From: Clostridia bacterium
GTDB lineage: Bacteria > Bacillota_A > Clostridia > Christensenellales > Aristaeellaceae
Direction: 5' to 3'
Assembly: GCA_017525805.1 (NCBI GenBank)
Contig: JAFXSH010000113.1
Coordinates: 124,001 to 188,000, forward strand
Length of the DNA: 64,000 nt
Below, piece after piece: positions 33,811 to 41,775 of the stretch; position 1 is the stretch's first letter, and each line of letters starts with the position of its first letter. The notes beneath the pieces are model-generated. The model did no database searches. It saw only the letters and a list, made by a program, of their open reading frames with translations, and was not told where the DNA came from. The translations under genes were made by a program, and so were the position numbers.

Positions 33811-33867
33811 GACCGGCGCGAAGCGCGGTCGGCCGTCTCGGCGGGCCCCGAATGGGAGCACGCCGAG
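33811..33867 (+). other. Structured 5' leader with two GC-rich hairpins
   Basis: Hairpin 1 pairs 33811-33819 with 33823-33830 (one bulged G, GAA loop). Hairpin 2 pairs CTCGGCG (33837-33843) with CGCCGAG (33861-33867) and has a CCC/GGG inner pairing. The region lies wholly inside the leader of the CNNM/CBS gene and has no T-run. It does not match a riboswitch class I can name. Confidence 0.5.
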
Positions 33868-33895
33868 CGTTACCAGAGAATGGAGTGATTTTTTC

Positions 33896-35257
33896 TTGGA
33901 TACCCCCATCGGCTACCTATTGCTGATCCAGGTGGTGCTGATCGCCATTAACGCCTTTTTTGCCGCGGCGGAAATCGCCGTGGTGTCCCTGAGCGAAACG
34001 AAGCTGCGCCACAAGGCGGAGGAAGGGGACAAAGTTTCCCAAAAGCTGCTGAACATGATCTTGGAGCCCTCGGGTTTTTTGAGCACCATCCAGATCGCCA
34101 TCACCTTGGCGGGCTTTTTGGGCAGCGCTTTCGCGGCGGACAACTTCGCCGCCCCCATGGTGAGCCTGATCCGGGAAAAGTGGGGCTTTACCCTGCTTTC
34201 CGCCGGTGCCCTGAACACCCTGTGCGTGGTACTGATCACCCTGATTCTCTCTTATTTCACGCTGATTTTCGGTGAGCTGGTGCCCAAGCGGGTGGCCATG
34301 AAGGAGCCGGAAGCGGTGGCCCGGGCAGTGTGCGGCGTGATCAGCGTCACGGCGAAAGCAACCAAACCCGTAGTGTGGCTGCTGACCAAATCGGTGAACG
34401 GCGTGCTGCGCCTGTTCGGCATCGATCCCGCCGCCACGGAGGAAGAAGTAACGGAAGACGAAATCCGCATGATGGTTGACATGGGCGAGGAAAAAGGGGC
34501 CATCGAGGGCAACGAGCGGGACATGATCGAAAACATTTTCGAGTTCAACAACATGACTGCCGCCGACTGCATGACCCACCGCACCGACGTGACCGCCCTG
34601 CAAGTGGACGCCACCAACCGGGAAATCATGAAGGTCATCACGGAAAGCGGCCTTTCCCGCTTCCCGGTGTACGGGGAAGATTTGGATGACGTGCTGGGCA
34701 CCTTCACCACCAGGGACTACCTGCTGGCCCTGTCCACCGGCGGAAAAAAGACCCTGCGTGAAATCCTGCGGCCCGCCTATTTCGTGCCCGAATCGGTGCG
34801 CACCGACGTGCTGTTCCGGGACATGCAGAAAAAAAAGACCCACATCGCCATCGTGGTGGACGAATACGGCGGCACCAGCGGCCTGATCACCATGGAGGAC
34901 CTGCTGGAAGAGATCGTGGGCAACATTTACGACGAATATGACAAGCCCCTGCCCCAGGAAATTCAGAAAATTGCCGATAATCAGTACCGTATCGCGGGCG
35001 GGGCCATGATCGAAGTGATCAACGACGCTTTAGACCTTCATATTCCCACGGGCCAGGGCTATGAATCTTTGGGCGGCCTGATTTTCAGCCGCATGATGAC
35101 CATTCCCAAGGACGGCTCCCATCCCGTGGTGGAATGCTTCGGCCTGCGCGTCCGGGCGGAGGAGATCACGGATCGCCGGGTGGAATGGGCCACGGTGACG
35201 GTGCTGCCCCCCGCAGGGGAAAAGGCGGAAGAAAAGGAAGAAAAAGCGGCGGAATAA
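33896..35257 (+). CDS. CNNM/CBS-domain membrane protein (hemolysin C/CorC family)
   Basis: A 453-residue protein. An N-terminal CNNM (DUF21) domain with about four helices (YLLLIQVVLIAINAFFAAAEIAVVSLSE, GFLSTIQIAITLAGFLGSAFAADNF, FTLLSAGALNTLCVVLITLILSYFTLIFGELVPKRVAM) is followed by a CBS pair (ADCMTHRTDVTALQVDATNREIM; FVPESVRTDVLFRDMQKKKTHIAIVVDEYGGTSGLITMEDLLEEIVG) and a CorC/HlyC C-terminal domain. The family exports or senses Mg2+, and CBS pairs bind adenine nucleotides. The start is TTG at 33896 after GGAGTG; upstream in-frame GTG 33806 lies at the predicted transcript start. Confidence 0.9.
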   Translation: MDTPIGYLLLIQVVLIAINAFFAAAEIAVVSLSETKLRHKAEEGDKVSQKLLNMILEPSGFLSTIQIAITLAGFLGSAFAADNFAAPMVSLIREKWGFTLLSAGALNTLCVVLITLILSYFTLIFGELVPKRVAMKEPEAVARAVCGVISVTAKATKPVVWLLTKSVNGVLRLFGIDPAATEEEVTEDEIRMMVDMGEEKGAIEGNERDMIENIFEFNNMTAADCMTHRTDVTALQVDATNREIMKVITESGLSRFPVYGEDLDDVLGTFTTRDYLLALSTGGKKTLREILRPAYFVPESVRTDVLFRDMQKKKTHIAIVVDEYGGTSGLITMEDLLEEIVGNIYDEYDKPLPQEIQKIADNQYRIAGGAMIEVINDALDLHIPTGQGYESLGGLIFSRMMTIPKDGSHPVVECFGLRVRAEEITDRRVEWATVTVLPPAGEKAEEKEEKAAE

Positions 35258-35296
35258 CGTTATTTGGGTGACGATACCAAAGGAGGTTCAAGATTC

Positions 35297-36364
35297 ATGA
35301 AGGGAAAAAAGATCATTGCTCTGGCGCTTGCGCTCGTGCTCACGCTGACCGCCTTTCCCGCCCTGGCTGCGCCAACCAGGGAATTACAATCCATCGAAAT
35401 CAATTTGACGGAAGGGCTCCGGGCCCTGATCGAAATCGCCGCGTGGTCCACGGTGTGGGACCGTTACGCGCTCCACGCTGATTCCCTGGTTTTGGAAGCG
35501 GGAAAAGCCCCCAATCCGGGCGGCGCTGAACGGGCGATGTACGAAGCCGCCCGGCGCGTCAGCCAAACCACGTTCCTTTCCATGGAGGAAGCAAATAACC
35601 TGTACGGCCAGTTGTTTACCCAGGGGGAATGGACGGTTCCCGACAGCTCCTCCCCCTATTTTACTGTGACCGGCGAAGGGATTTCCCTGAACGATTTATC
35701 GGTCGCTCCGGGTAATTACGGCGGAGAAGGCGCGTACCTTTATTCCGCCTCTTTTAACGGTATGGACGCAGCTGTTCGATGCGACCTGTATGATATTTCC
35801 TGGATGGCGCCTGCCGAAGGACAAGCCAGCGTGGAAGAAGCGCCGGAAGAACTGGTTTCCTGGACTTATCATATGGAAGCTTCCCTTCGCTTCGCCCCGG
35901 AAACAGAATTTGGCTGGACGCTGAACAGCATTTCCCTTTCCCCTTATTACCGGGACGGCAATTTCGGCGAATGGTGGGAAGCGGAAAACTGGGAATTGGA
36001 ATACTCCGTGAATCTCCCCGGCAGCTTTGAGCTCACGGACGAAACCTCCGATCATTGGGTGTTCAAGAATACCGAAGGGGACGCGGTGCTGACCATCGAA
36101 GCGAAGGAAGATGATCTTTCCTACGATCAGGCGCTGGCGGCTTTCATGCAGGATAATCCGGGACGGAAAGTAACGCAGGAAAGGCTGTACGACGCTTTCA
36201 CGTCGCTCGTGGACGGCGAGTTTATTATGGTGGTCACGGCGGACGAATACCCCATAACCTATACGATCACCCTGACCTTCCCCAAGGACCGGCAGGCGGA
36301 ATACGCGTTTTATGCCGAAATCATCCGCAATTCCTTCGGCGTTTGGGGGCTTTCCAATGGTTAA
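35297..36364 (+). CDS. Secreted protein, unknown function
   Basis: A 355-residue exported protein with a signal peptide (KKIIALALALVLTLTAFPALA). The body is rich in aromatic and acidic residues with beta patterns (WTYHMEASLRF, LEYSVNLPGSFELTDE, HWVFKNTEGDAVLTIEAKEDDLSYDQALAAFMQ). It has no recognisable domain or anchor. ATG at 35297 follows AAAGGAGG. It is 39 bases after the CNNM gene and overlaps the next gene by eight bases, so the three are probably one transcript. Confidence 0.7.
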   Translation: MKGKKIIALALALVLTLTAFPALAAPTRELQSIEINLTEGLRALIEIAAWSTVWDRYALHADSLVLEAGKAPNPGGAERAMYEAARRVSQTTFLSMEEANNLYGQLFTQGEWTVPDSSSPYFTVTGEGISLNDLSVAPGNYGGEGAYLYSASFNGMDAAVRCDLYDISWMAPAEGQASVEEAPEELVSWTYHMEASLRFAPETEFGWTLNSISLSPYYRDGNFGEWWEAENWELEYSVNLPGSFELTDETSDHWVFKNTEGDAVLTIEAKEDDLSYDQALAAFMQDNPGRKVTQERLYDAFTSLVDGEFIMVVTADEYPITYTITLTFPKDRQAEYAFYAEIIRNSFGVWGLSNG

Positions 36365-37148
36365 GCGGTTTTTGTGTTTGTTTGCGGCATTGCTTTTGGT
36401 TACCCCCGCCTTGGGCGAAATGACGGTGGAGCGCCGGGAGGGGGAACAATATTATCCCTCGGAAAAGAATTGGGTGTATCATTTCACCTACGCCTATCCC
36501 CATGTGGCGGGGGACGATTACACCGCCGCCCTGATCAACGATACCTATGAAATGGCGCTGGATGAATGGGCACAGTTGGTGCTGCCCATGTTCGCCAATT
36601 CCCCGGATATGCGCTATGACGGGAAAAACGAAGTAACCCACGATTACACCATCATGTGCAATAACGGCAAGGTGCTGTCCATCCTGCAAACCCGCATCCA
36701 GACGCGCGGCGAGGACGGCCCCCTGTACGCCCTGGACCCCCTGACCTTCGACGTGGGCGGCATGTACGCGGGCGAAACCCTGACCCTGCGGGGCGTGACC
36801 CTGATCCAGGCCGGGGTGGACGGGTCGATGTTAGAGGACGTGGAACCGGAGCTTTACCCCGAAATCGCCCACATCATCGACGGGTCTTCCGATGAAATGG
36901 CGGAAGCGCTGCTGCCCATCCTGTATGAGGAATTTCAGGGTTTGCAGGAAAAGGGCGTGATTGCTTCCCATTGGACGCGGGAAGCATTTGAGGACGAGTT
37001 TTCCCCTACTCAGGATTTTTATACCGACGATCAAGGCCGCATCGTGTTTTTCTTCCAGCCCACATTGCTTTTTGCCCCCTCCTTTGATGTGCCGGTTTTC
37101 CCCTTTACCCCGGCGGAGCTGGACGAAATTTTAGCAAGTGCGGAATAA
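36357..37148 (+). CDS. Secreted DUF3298 (RsiV-type) protein
   Basis: A 263-residue exported protein with a signal peptide (VKRFLCLFAALLLVTPALG). The central and C-terminal parts match the DUF3298/RsiV fold: DYTAALINDTYEMALDEW, GETLTLRGVTL, PILYEEFQGLQEKG, and the end motif DDQGRIVFFFQPTLLFAPSFDVPVFPFTPAEL. In RsiV this domain binds lysozyme and controls a sigma factor; here there is no membrane helix and no sigma gene nearby, so it is more likely a free exported relative. The ATG at 36357 overlaps the preceding gene end. Confidence 0.72.
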   Translation: MVKRFLCLFAALLLVTPALGEMTVERREGEQYYPSEKNWVYHFTYAYPHVAGDDYTAALINDTYEMALDEWAQLVLPMFANSPDMRYDGKNEVTHDYTIMCNNGKVLSILQTRIQTRGEDGPLYALDPLTFDVGGMYAGETLTLRGVTLIQAGVDGSMLEDVEPELYPEIAHIIDGSSDEMAEALLPILYEEFQGLQEKGVIASHWTREAFEDEFSPTQDFYTDDQGRIVFFFQPTLLFAPSFDVPVFPFTPAELDEILASAE

Positions 37149-37164
37149 AAGATTGCTCCAAAAA

Positions 37165-37212
37165 TCCCCTCCCAAATCAGGCTTCACGCCCGCATCGGGA
37201 GGGGACTTTTTT
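37165..37212 (+). terminator. Rho-independent terminator after the DUF3298 gene
   Basis: TCCCCTCCC (37165-37173) pairs with GGGAGGGGA (37197-37205), followed by a T-run at 37207-37212. Confidence 0.8.
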
Positions 37213-37241
37213 GTTTTACCGGAGGGACCGCTTAAACAGGA

Positions 37242-38129
37242 TTACTCCTCATCGCCGCTGTCTTCGTCGCCGCTGTAATCCTCGTCGCCGCCGTCTTCAT
37301 CGCCGCTGTTATCATCGCCGGCGTCGTCATCGCTGTCCCAATCGCCGTCATCGTCATCATTGTCGCCGTCATTATCATCTTCGCCATCATTATCCCAGTC
37401 GTCGTCTTCGCCGTCATCCTCGTCTTCGTCGTCTTCATCATCGTCGTCATCTTCGTCCCAGTCATCGTCATCCCAGTCGAAATCATCGTCCTCGTAGAGG
37501 TCAATATCTTCATCGTCCAGCAGCAGGAACGCGACCACCACATCGTAATCGTCGTGATCGAAGACATAGTCATACACGGTGCTGCCCGAGACGGCCTTCC
37601 CGAAAGCGGCGTTCACGGCGTTCAGCGCTTCCAGCGTGCCCTGCATGGTGGCTTTGGAAAAGCCGCCCGCCGCTACACAATAGGAGGATACGAAAAGCGA
37701 GCCCTTTACGCTGGCGTAGACCAGGATGCTGGCGCCGTCGGCGCTCTGCCCGCAATACATGTACAGGGTATCGCCGTTTCCGCTGTTGGAGGGCAGGCGG
37801 CCCGCGCTGGCGTTTTCAGGATAGTACTGGTAATAGTATTCCGTCCACGCATCCAGCTGCTCATCGGGCAAAGTGGACATGGTATAGCCGTCGAAGCCCT
37901 CTACAATCTGCACCGTGGTATAGATCGCGGCGTCAGGCTGGGTTTCAACGCCGATGATCAGCTTCACGCCGCCATCGTCCATCAGTTGTTCATCCAGCAA
38001 TGCCAGCTTGCTGGGCAGCTTGATGGTCTTATCCAGCAGGTTGGATTTGTATTTTTCCGCCATGGCCGCGCCGGGCAGGCAGGAAAGTACCAGGGTCAGG
38101 GAAATGATCAGCGCCAACAGTTTTTTCAT
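37242..38129 (-). CDS. Secreted protein with a long Asp/Glu tail
   Basis: A 295-residue exported protein. Signal peptide (KKLLALIISLTLVLSCLPGAAMA), then a compact domain (about 25-195; KLPSKLALLDEQLM, YTMSTLPDEQLDAWTEYYYQYYP, LYMYCGQSADGASILVYASV). The final ~95 residues are almost only Asp and Glu with scattered Gly, Asn, Trp and Ser. The tail is encoded by an imperfect GAY/GAR repeat, so it may vary in length by slippage. Such tails bind Ca2+ or other cations or interact with basic proteins; no RTX nonapeptide pattern is present. Function unknown. It has its own promoter. Confidence 0.7.
   Translation of the reverse strand: MKKLLALIISLTLVLSCLPGAAMAEKYKSNLLDKTIKLPSKLALLDEQLMDDGGVKLIIGVETQPDAAIYTTVQIVEGFDGYTMSTLPDEQLDAWTEYYYQYYPENASAGRLPSNSGNGDTLYMYCGQSADGASILVYASVKGSLFVSSYCVAAGGFSKATMQGTLEALNAVNAAFGKAVSGSTVYDYVFDHDDYDVVVAFLLLDDEDIDLYEDDDFDWDDDDWDEDDDDDEDDEDEDDGEDDDWDNDGEDDNDGDNDDDDGDWDSDDDAGDDNSGDEDGGDEDYSGDEDSGDEE
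37252..37500 (-). repeat. Imperfect trinucleotide repeat encoding the acidic tail
   Basis: Plus strand shows repeated tcatcg/tcgtcg units; the minus strand reads GAT, GAC and GAA codons. It is a coding low-complexity tract, not an intergenic repeat. Confidence 0.7.
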
Positions 38130-38180
38130 AGGTTTGATCCGCCTTTCTTGCGTTTCTTTTCTTTTTGAGCACCGCGCGCC

Positions 38181-38209
38181 ATTATACACCAAATCGTGAT
38201 TGGATGCAA
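38181..38209 (-). promoter_or_regulatory. Sigma-A promoter for the acidic-tail protein
   Basis: Minus strand -35 TTGCAT (38204-38209), a 17-bp spacer and -10 TATAAT (38181-38186), the same hexamers as the lon promoter. Confidence 0.65.
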
Positions 38210-38230
38210 ATGCTTTATCAAATTATCTTT

Positions 38231-38259
38231 AAAAAAACCGCCGTGCTTGCGCACGGCGG
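38231..38259 (-). terminator. Terminator after the second solute-binding protein
   Basis: CCGCCGTGC (38238-38246) pairs with GCACGGCGG (38251-38259). On the minus strand the stem is followed by a seven-T run. Confidence 0.82.
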
Positions 38260-38285
38260 CGGGTTTATGATGCTTAGGTCAGCGA

Positions 38286-39626
38286 TTACTTCGCGTTGAA
38301 GGTATCGCACAGGCCCTGCCAGGTGGGCATAGCCGCTTCGATCAGTTCAGCGGGAGTGCTGCCGCCCAGGGACCACAGCAGGCTGGAGCCGATCACGTCG
38401 TTCTGGGTGCCCAGGTACAGCACCTTGTTGACGCGGCAATGTTCGGGCTCACGCAGCATGGCGTAGGTTTCGTCCACGGCGCGGTCATCGGTGTAGTTGT
38501 ACTTATTGCCGATCCAGGAATCGTCATCGTCGAAGCCGGGAGTAGGATTGCTCCACAGGTCATACAGGAAGGCCAGCTTGGCGATGGTTTCGTCGGCGTA
38601 GCAGGCGGGGATCAGGGTGATGTTGTCGCTGACGACGGTGACATAGGTGTCGCCTTCGTTAGGCACGGGCCAGGCCACGCAGCCCCAGTCGTCGGTCATG
38701 TCGGCCATTTCGGAGTTGTCATTGAAGCCGCCGTAGGTCTGATATACATAGAAGCCGTACTTGCCGGTCTTCCAGGCATCCTTGTACCAGTCCCAGTTCG
38801 CGCCTTCGGGAGTGGCGGCGAAGTACTTGCTCTGGATATCCTTGAACCAGGTCAGGGCTTCCAGGGTCTCGTTGGAATTCATGGCGGGATAGATGTTGCC
38901 GTTCTCGTCGAAGTCGAAGAAGCAGCCGCCGTTGGAGAACACGCTCAGCACGTAAGCGTCGTCGCCGGAGCCCAGCATACCCCAAATGTCGTACACGCCG
39001 TCATTATCGGTATCCTTGGTGATCTTGGCCAGCATTTCTTCAAACGCAGCCCAAGTCCACTTGCCTTCGGCCTGGAGGTCATAAATGTCGTTCCATTCGA
39101 TGCCCGCTTCTTCCAGCACGCGCTTGTTGAAGTACAGGCAGCCGCGGGGTTCGCTGTTGCCGGCATACAGGCCGTAGAGCTTGCCGCCCACGGTCATGAA
39201 GTCGATTTCAGCATCGTTCCACTTGTCGGCGGTGACGTCGATGTACTTGGTATCGATGGGGGCGGCAATGCCGTTGTTCACCAGGGAAACCACCTTGCCG
39301 GGCTCGATGATGTACATGCGCAGGCTGCCGTCGGGGGTGCCGGTGAAGTTGATCATTTCCTCGGCGCAGGTGCCCCAGTCGCCGCCCTGCATCTGATGCA
39401 GATTCACGTTATAGGTTTCGTTGATCCAATCGCGGTAGGCATACTGAGCAGCCTGTTCCTCGGTGGGATTCTCGTTCCGGGCGCCATCGCCGGACCAGTA
39501 GTCCAGGATCAGCACTTCGGCGCCGCCGAAATCGATGCCTTCGACCACAGCGGGATACTCGGCCAGGGCCGCGCAGCAGGCGCACAGCATCATGGCGGAG
39601 AGCAGCAGAGCAACCAGTTTCTTCAT
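38286..39626 (-). CDS. ABC transporter extracellular solute-binding protein (sugar type)
   Basis: A 446-residue lipoprotein-type binding protein of the family 1 carbohydrate class. Signal peptide KKLVALLLSAMMLCACCAALA contains a plausible lipobox (LCAC). The mature part shows GGKLYGLYAGNSEPRGCLYFNKRVLEEAGI, KDTDNDGVYDIWGM, ALTWFKDIQSKYF and GKYGFYVYQTYGG, typical of sugar-binding lobes. It lies downstream of the two permeases at 39816-41775 but is separated by a terminator and has its own promoter, so it can be made in excess of the membrane parts, as is common for binding proteins. ATG at 39626 follows AAAGGAGG. Confidence 0.88.
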   Translation of the reverse strand: MKKLVALLLSAMMLCACCAALAEYPAVVEGIDFGGAEVLILDYWSGDGARNENPTEEQAAQYAYRDWINETYNVNLHQMQGGDWGTCAEEMINFTGTPDGSLRMYIIEPGKVVSLVNNGIAAPIDTKYIDVTADKWNDAEIDFMTVGGKLYGLYAGNSEPRGCLYFNKRVLEEAGIEWNDIYDLQAEGKWTWAAFEEMLAKITKDTDNDGVYDIWGMLGSGDDAYVLSVFSNGGCFFDFDENGNIYPAMNSNETLEALTWFKDIQSKYFAATPEGANWDWYKDAWKTGKYGFYVYQTYGGFNDNSEMADMTDDWGCVAWPVPNEGDTYVTVVSDNITLIPACYADETIAKLAFLYDLWSNPTPGFDDDDSWIGNKYNYTDDRAVDETYAMLREPEHCRVNKVLYLGTQNDVIGSSLLWSLGGSTPAELIEAAMPTWQGLCDTFNAK

Positions 39627-39689
39627 GAGTTTTTTCCTCCTTTTGATTTTCTCATACGCGAAACAGCGTACAAGTTCTTGGCAAGATAC

Positions 39690-39718
39690 AGTATACACTG
39701 GAATGCACAAAAAAGCAA
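39690..39718 (-). promoter_or_regulatory. Promoter for the second solute-binding protein
   Basis: Minus strand -35 TTGCTT (39713-39718), a 17-bp spacer and -10 TATACT (39690-39695), about 65 bases before the start. Confidence 0.5.
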
Positions 39719-39763
39719 GCAAGAAATGAGACATTCTTCCTGAATTGTTGCGCAAAAATTGAG

Positions 39764-39797
39764 AAAAAATGTGGGAAGCTGTGGATCAGCCTCCCAC
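39764..39797 (-). terminator. Terminator at the end of the large ABC operon
   Basis: Minus strand stem 39797-39787 with 39781-39771 (GTGGGAgGCTG/CAGCtTCCCAC, one mismatch), followed by six T. It ends the operon after the last permease. Confidence 0.75.
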
Positions 39798-39815
39798 TGG
39801 GTATCTGTTGTTTTT

Positions 39816-40805
39816 TTACTCCTTCGATCCGCTCATGGCGATGCTCTCCACGAATGTGCGCTGAGTGAAAATGTACAGGATGATCAGCGGCACGCTGCAG
39901 ATGAGTACACCCACGAAGATCAGCTGCTGCTGACGGGCGTTGGGCACCACCATGGCCGCGTCGGAGCCCTTATTGAAGTAACGGCTCATGCGGCTCACGA
40001 TGGAAGAAAGCTGAACGGAATAGATGGTGTAGCTGGAAAGGAAGTTGCGGCTGTAGAACAGGTCGGTCCACTGCCAGACGAAGGAGAACAGGAAGCAGCT
40101 GGCGATGGTGGGCAGGGCGTCGGGCAGCATGATCTTGCCGAAGGTGTACATGGTGCTGCACCCGTCCACATAGGCCGCTTCCTCCAGGGACTTGGGGATC
40201 CCCTTGAAGTACTGGCGCAGCATGTAGATGTACAGGCCGTCCTTTAAGCCCATGCAGGTGAGGCTCATGAGCACATACGGGATCACCGACGTGCGAAGGT
40301 TGATCGTATTGCCTGTGAGCGCTTTGAAGATGCCTAAGATATCAAAGGCGGCGAAGCGCACGTACAGGGAGGTTTGGATGGTCTGGGGCGGTACGATGAT
40401 CAAAAGCACCACGCAGGCGAACCAGAACTTTTTCAGCGGGAAACTGTACCGGGCAAAGCCGTAGCCCACCAAAGTGCAGGCCGCCACCTGGCACAGGGAC
40501 ACCAGCAGGGACGTCCACAGGGTGTTGATCAGGGAGTTGGGCAGGTAGGTCAGATCGGCCACGATCTTGTAGTTGTCCAGCGTCACATGCCGGGGCAAAA
40601 GCACGATGGTGGAATCGTACAGGTCGCTTTCCACCATCAGGCTGGTGGAAAAGCGGATGATCAGGGGCTGGATGATCATGAAGCACAATCCAAACAGCAG
40701 CAGGGCGCGCCCCAAGGAGATCGAAAGCTTCTTGATCCGGGATTTCACCACGTACTTGGTATCCCGTTTGCTCACGCGCTTGGTCACGGCGGCGTCAGTC
40801 TTCAT
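39816..40805 (-). CDS. ABC sugar transporter permease (MalG type)
   Basis: A 329-residue inner-membrane permease with six predicted helices. The cytoplasmic EAA loop EEAAYVDGCSTMYTFGKIMLP contacts the ATPase. Features of MalG/LacG-type permeases are the N-terminal helix after a basic segment, FSTSLM, and FSFVWQWTDLFYSRNFL. It starts inside the last 11 bases of the upstream permease, so the two are coupled and form one heterodimer. Confidence 0.9.
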   Translation of the reverse strand: MKTDAAVTKRVSKRDTKYVVKSRIKKLSISLGRALLLFGLCFMIIQPLIIRFSTSLMVESDLYDSTIVLLPRHVTLDNYKIVADLTYLPNSLINTLWTSLLVSLCQVAACTLVGYGFARYSFPLKKFWFACVVLLIIVPPQTIQTSLYVRFAAFDILGIFKALTGNTINLRTSVIPYVLMSLTCMGLKDGLYIYMLRQYFKGIPKSLEEAAYVDGCSTMYTFGKIMLPDALPTIASCFLFSFVWQWTDLFYSRNFLSSYTIYSVQLSSIVSRMSRYFNKGSDAAMVVPNARQQQLIFVGVLICSVPLIILYIFTQRTFVESIAMSGSKE

Positions 40806-41775
40806 AGTAATGCACCCCCCTGTTGATGATAATGGCGGCGATACCGATGAAGAGGATGGCCACGCCGAAGTAGATCCAGCTCATGGCCGAAGCCATGCCG
40901 AAGTCCAGCTGCCCGTACATGATGGTGTTGATGCGCTCCATCACCCGGTTATCGTTCTTCATGAAGAAGTCGATGATGGTGTAGATGGTGTTCACCAGCA
41001 GCAGGGGGCTGACCATTGGGAAGGTGATCTTCCAGAAAGCTTCCCAGGCGGAGCAGCCTTCCACGTCCGCCGCCTCGTACAGGGACGGGGAAATGGCCTG
41101 CAGGCCGGAGAGGAACACGATGATCTGGATGCCGCTGGCCATGACGATATCGTAGATGGCGTCGATCATATCGAACAGCACATCGAACACCCCGCTGCCA
41201 ATGCCGGACACGGAAAGCAGGTCCTGCAAGGCGGCGGAAATGTTCACGCCGGAGGATTTGCCAACGGCTTCCGCCATGCCGGCCATCATATCGTAGAACT
41301 CATTCTGGCTTTCGATGCCGGCCAGCACACCAGAGGACAGGATCACCGGCAGGAAGAAGATGGCGCGGGCCAGGGTGCGGCCCTTGAAATTCTGGTTGAG
41401 GATCACAGCGATGACGAAGGACATCACGATCGTCGCCACGGCGTTGATGCCCATGCGGCTGATTTCCTCCACCAAATACTGGTTGAAGTAAGGGTCCACG
41501 CCCATGGCGTTCTGGTAGTTCCGGAACGCTATGAAGGTTTTTTCATAGCCCTGGCCGGGGATCAGCTTCACGTTGCTAAAGCTCATGATCACGGATTCCA
41601 CCATGGGTGTGAGCATGAACACCAGGAAGCCGATGATGAACGGCAGGATGAACATCACGCCCTGGCGGGCATGACGGGCGCGCATGGTACCGTATACCTT
41701 GGTGCCGGGAATGAAAGTGAGGATCGATTCGGAAAAGCCCCAGCTTTCCCGATCATTCTTTTTCTTTTTGCTCAT
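40795..41775 (-). CDS. ABC sugar transporter permease (MalF type)
   Basis: A 326-residue permease with six helices. The EAA loop is YEAADVEGCSAWEAFWKITFP. The first loop and helix (HARQGVMFILPFIIGFLVFMLTPMVESVIMSF) is typical of MalF/LacF partners. It overlaps the DUF5696 gene by four bases (ATGA) and the next permease by 11. One long periplasmic-facing insertion (about 165-215) is larger than usual. Confidence 0.9.
   Translation of the reverse strand: MSKKKKNDRESWGFSESILTFIPGTKVYGTMRARHARQGVMFILPFIIGFLVFMLTPMVESVIMSFSNVKLIPGQGYEKTFIAFRNYQNAMGVDPYFNQYLVEEISRMGINAVATIVMSFVIAVILNQNFKGRTLARAIFFLPVILSSGVLAGIESQNEFYDMMAGMAEAVGKSSGVNISAALQDLLSVSGIGSGVFDVLFDMIDAIYDIVMASGIQIIVFLSGLQAISPSLYEAADVEGCSAWEAFWKITFPMVSPLLLVNTIYTIIDFFMKNDNRVMERINTIMYGQLDFGMASAMSWIYFGVAILFIGIAAIIINRGVHYYED

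Noticed and set aside
33806..33895. GTG at 33806 as the start of the CNNM gene
   Set aside because: It lies at the predicted transcript start next to TATAAT, has no ribosome site, and the added residues are not membrane-like. The TTG at 33896 has GGAGTG upstream.
37252..37500. Repeated tcatcg units considered as a CRISPR array
   Set aside because: There are no constant repeat and variable spacer units of regular length; the tract reads in frame as Asp/Glu codons.
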